From JBGTCY01 sp041748615 (GTDB lineage Bacteria; Bacteroidota; Bacteroidia; Chitinophagales; CAIOSU01), in contig JBGTCY010000023.1 of assembly GCA_041748615.1 (NCBI GenBank), positions 1 to 7,511 of the forward strand: a stretch of DNA of 7,511 bases. Direction: 5' to 3'. Every line of letters begins with the position of its first letter. Position 1 is the stretch's first letter. Below are positions 6,490 through 7,511 of the stretch, piece after piece. The notes under the pieces are model-generated. The model ran no database searches and was not told the DNA's origin. It was given only the letters and a program-made list of their open reading frames with translations. The position numbers were made by a program, and so were the translations under genes.

Positions 6490-7511
6490 TTACACCCATT
6501 TTCGCTTGTTCTTTTCATAATCTTCAAAAATATATTCTCCCAGACCTTTCAGGCTGGTGTAAAATGCTTTTCCATGATTCACTTCCGTGAACTCGCGGAC
6601 AAACCGTTGCAAATAAGGGTCGCGCGCGAGCATGAAAGTGGTAATCGGCATTTTCAATCTTCTGCATGATTTAGCGAGCGTCAAGGTTTTATTGATGATT
6701 TTCCGGTCAAGTCCGAAACTGTTTTTATAATAGCGCCCGCCTTCAATCATGCAGGTCGGCTTGCCATCGGTGACCATGAAAATTTGTTTGTTCGGATTTT
6801 TTCTTCTGCGCAAAATATCCATCGCAAGTTCCAAACCCGCGATGGTATTGGTATGATACGGTCCTACTTGCAAATAAGGCAAATCTTTGATTTCGATTTG
6901 CCACGCGTCATCACCGAATACAAGAATGTCGAGCGTGTCTTTGGCGTATTTTGTCGTGATTAATTCCGCCAGCGCCATCGCCACTTTTTTGGCGGGGGTG
7001 ATACGGTCTTCGCCATAGAGAATCATGCTGTGCGAGATGTCTATCATCAGCACCGTACTCACTTGGGATTTGCTTTCTTTTTCGATGATTTCAAGGTCGT
7101 CTTCCGTCAATGCGAAACTCCCGATTCCATGATGGATTTGCGCGTTGCGGATAGAATCCGTCATTGAAATCTGGTCAAGCGCGTCACCAAATTCAAACTG
7201 CCGCCTGTCACTGCTTTGTTCATCACCGGTTCCAGTGTAAGGCGTCTGATGACTGCCTCTTTTCGTTTTTCTCAGCTTGCCAAAAATTTCATCCAGAGCG
7301 CTACGCCTGATGGTTTGTTCTGTTTTTCCCGTAATGTTAAGCTGTCCTTGTTCATTCTCACGGAGGTAACCCTGCTTTTTCAAATCTTCAATGAAATCGC
7401 CCATCCCGTATTCATTGTCAGTTAACTTATATTCCCTGTCCAATTCATTCAGCCAACTCAATGCTTCTTGCACATCACCAGAGGTGTAAACAAGCAGTTC
7501 CTTGAAAGTAT
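6490..7511 (-). CDS. VWA-domain partner of the AAA+ ATPase, 5' end cut by window edge
   Basis: The frame is open to the right edge, giving 339 visible codons. GTG at 7473 is an in-frame codon inside the gene, because family-like sequence (LLVYTSGD, then EALSWLNELDREY) runs through it. The visible N-terminal part is helical, with a LNITGKTEQTIRRSALDEIF stretch (about 57-76). A polar linker (about 85-105) leads to a von Willebrand factor A domain from about 150 to 325. The metal-ion-dependent adhesion site is complete: MIDISHSM (155-162, Asp 157, Ser 159, Ser 161), Thr in GPYHTNT (216-222), and Asp in VTDGKPT (246-252). VWA proteins next to MoxR/ChlI ATPases act as the adaptor that joins ATPase to client, as in BchD/BchI, NorD/NorQ, CoxE/CoxD and ViaA/RavA. 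No signal peptide or membrane segment is visible. The stop TAA (6492-6490) lies 22 bp before the ATPase start. Confidence 0.9.
   Translation of the reverse strand, partial: TFKELLVYTSGDVQEALSWLNELDREYKLTDNEYGMGDFIEDLKKQGYLRENEQGQLNITGKTEQTIRRSALDEIFGKLRKTKRGSHQTPYTGTGDEQSSDRRQFEFGDALDQISMTDSIRNAQIHHGIGSFALTEDDLEIIEKESKSQVSTVLMIDISHSMILYGEDRITPAKKVAMALAELITTKYAKDTLDILVFGDDAWQIEIKDLPYLQVGPYHTNTIAGLELAMDILRRRKNPNKQIFMVTDGKPTCMIEGGRYYKNSFGLDRKIINKTLTLAKSCRRLKMPITTFMLARDPYLQRFVREFTEVNHGKAFYTSLKGLGEYIFEDYEKNKRKWV

Overview
The window looks like chromosomal DNA of a Bacteroidota bacterium. The grounds are a secreted protein ending in a type IX secretion (T9SS) type A-like sorting domain behind a PKD domain, A/T-rich leaders without clear Shine-Dalgarno sequences, secreted thioredoxin-fold proteins with a typical Bacteroidota look, and a TPR protein of the usual exported type. 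I cannot name a genus. No rRNA, tRNA, CRISPR array, insertion sequence or prophage gene is visible.

Left part, plus strand (1-1241): the 3' portion of aat (leucyl/phenylalanyl-tRNA-protein transferase, cut by the left edge) is followed after 4 bp by a small exported TPR protein. A 106-bp convergent gap with a hairpin and a short 7-bp tandem repeat separates these from a minus-strand gene for a secreted PKD/T9SS protein (1348-2595). That gene diverges, across a 160-bp spacer, from a plus-strand sulfotransferase-like gene (2756-3589).

Right part, all minus strand (7511 to 3607), in order of transcription: a VWA-domain protein (cut by the right edge), a MoxR/ChlI-like AAA+ ATPase, a 128-bp spacer with a perfect palindrome, a TlpA-like exported thioredoxin, and a peroxiredoxin-like exported thioredoxin-fold protein. 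The VWA and ATPase genes are 22 bp apart and form a classic two-component AAA+/VWA module of the kind that remodels or helps insert metal cofactors in target proteins. The target is not evident here. The two thioredoxin-fold genes are 39 bp apart and probably act together in the cell envelope.

The window holds mainly recognisable families. The parts least explained are the AAA+/VWA pair (unknown client, Asn in place of the usual Walker B Asp), the sulfotransferase-like protein (unknown substrate, unusual hydrophobic C-terminal segment) and the N-terminal half of the T9SS cargo protein. I see no clear evidence of a wholly new system.
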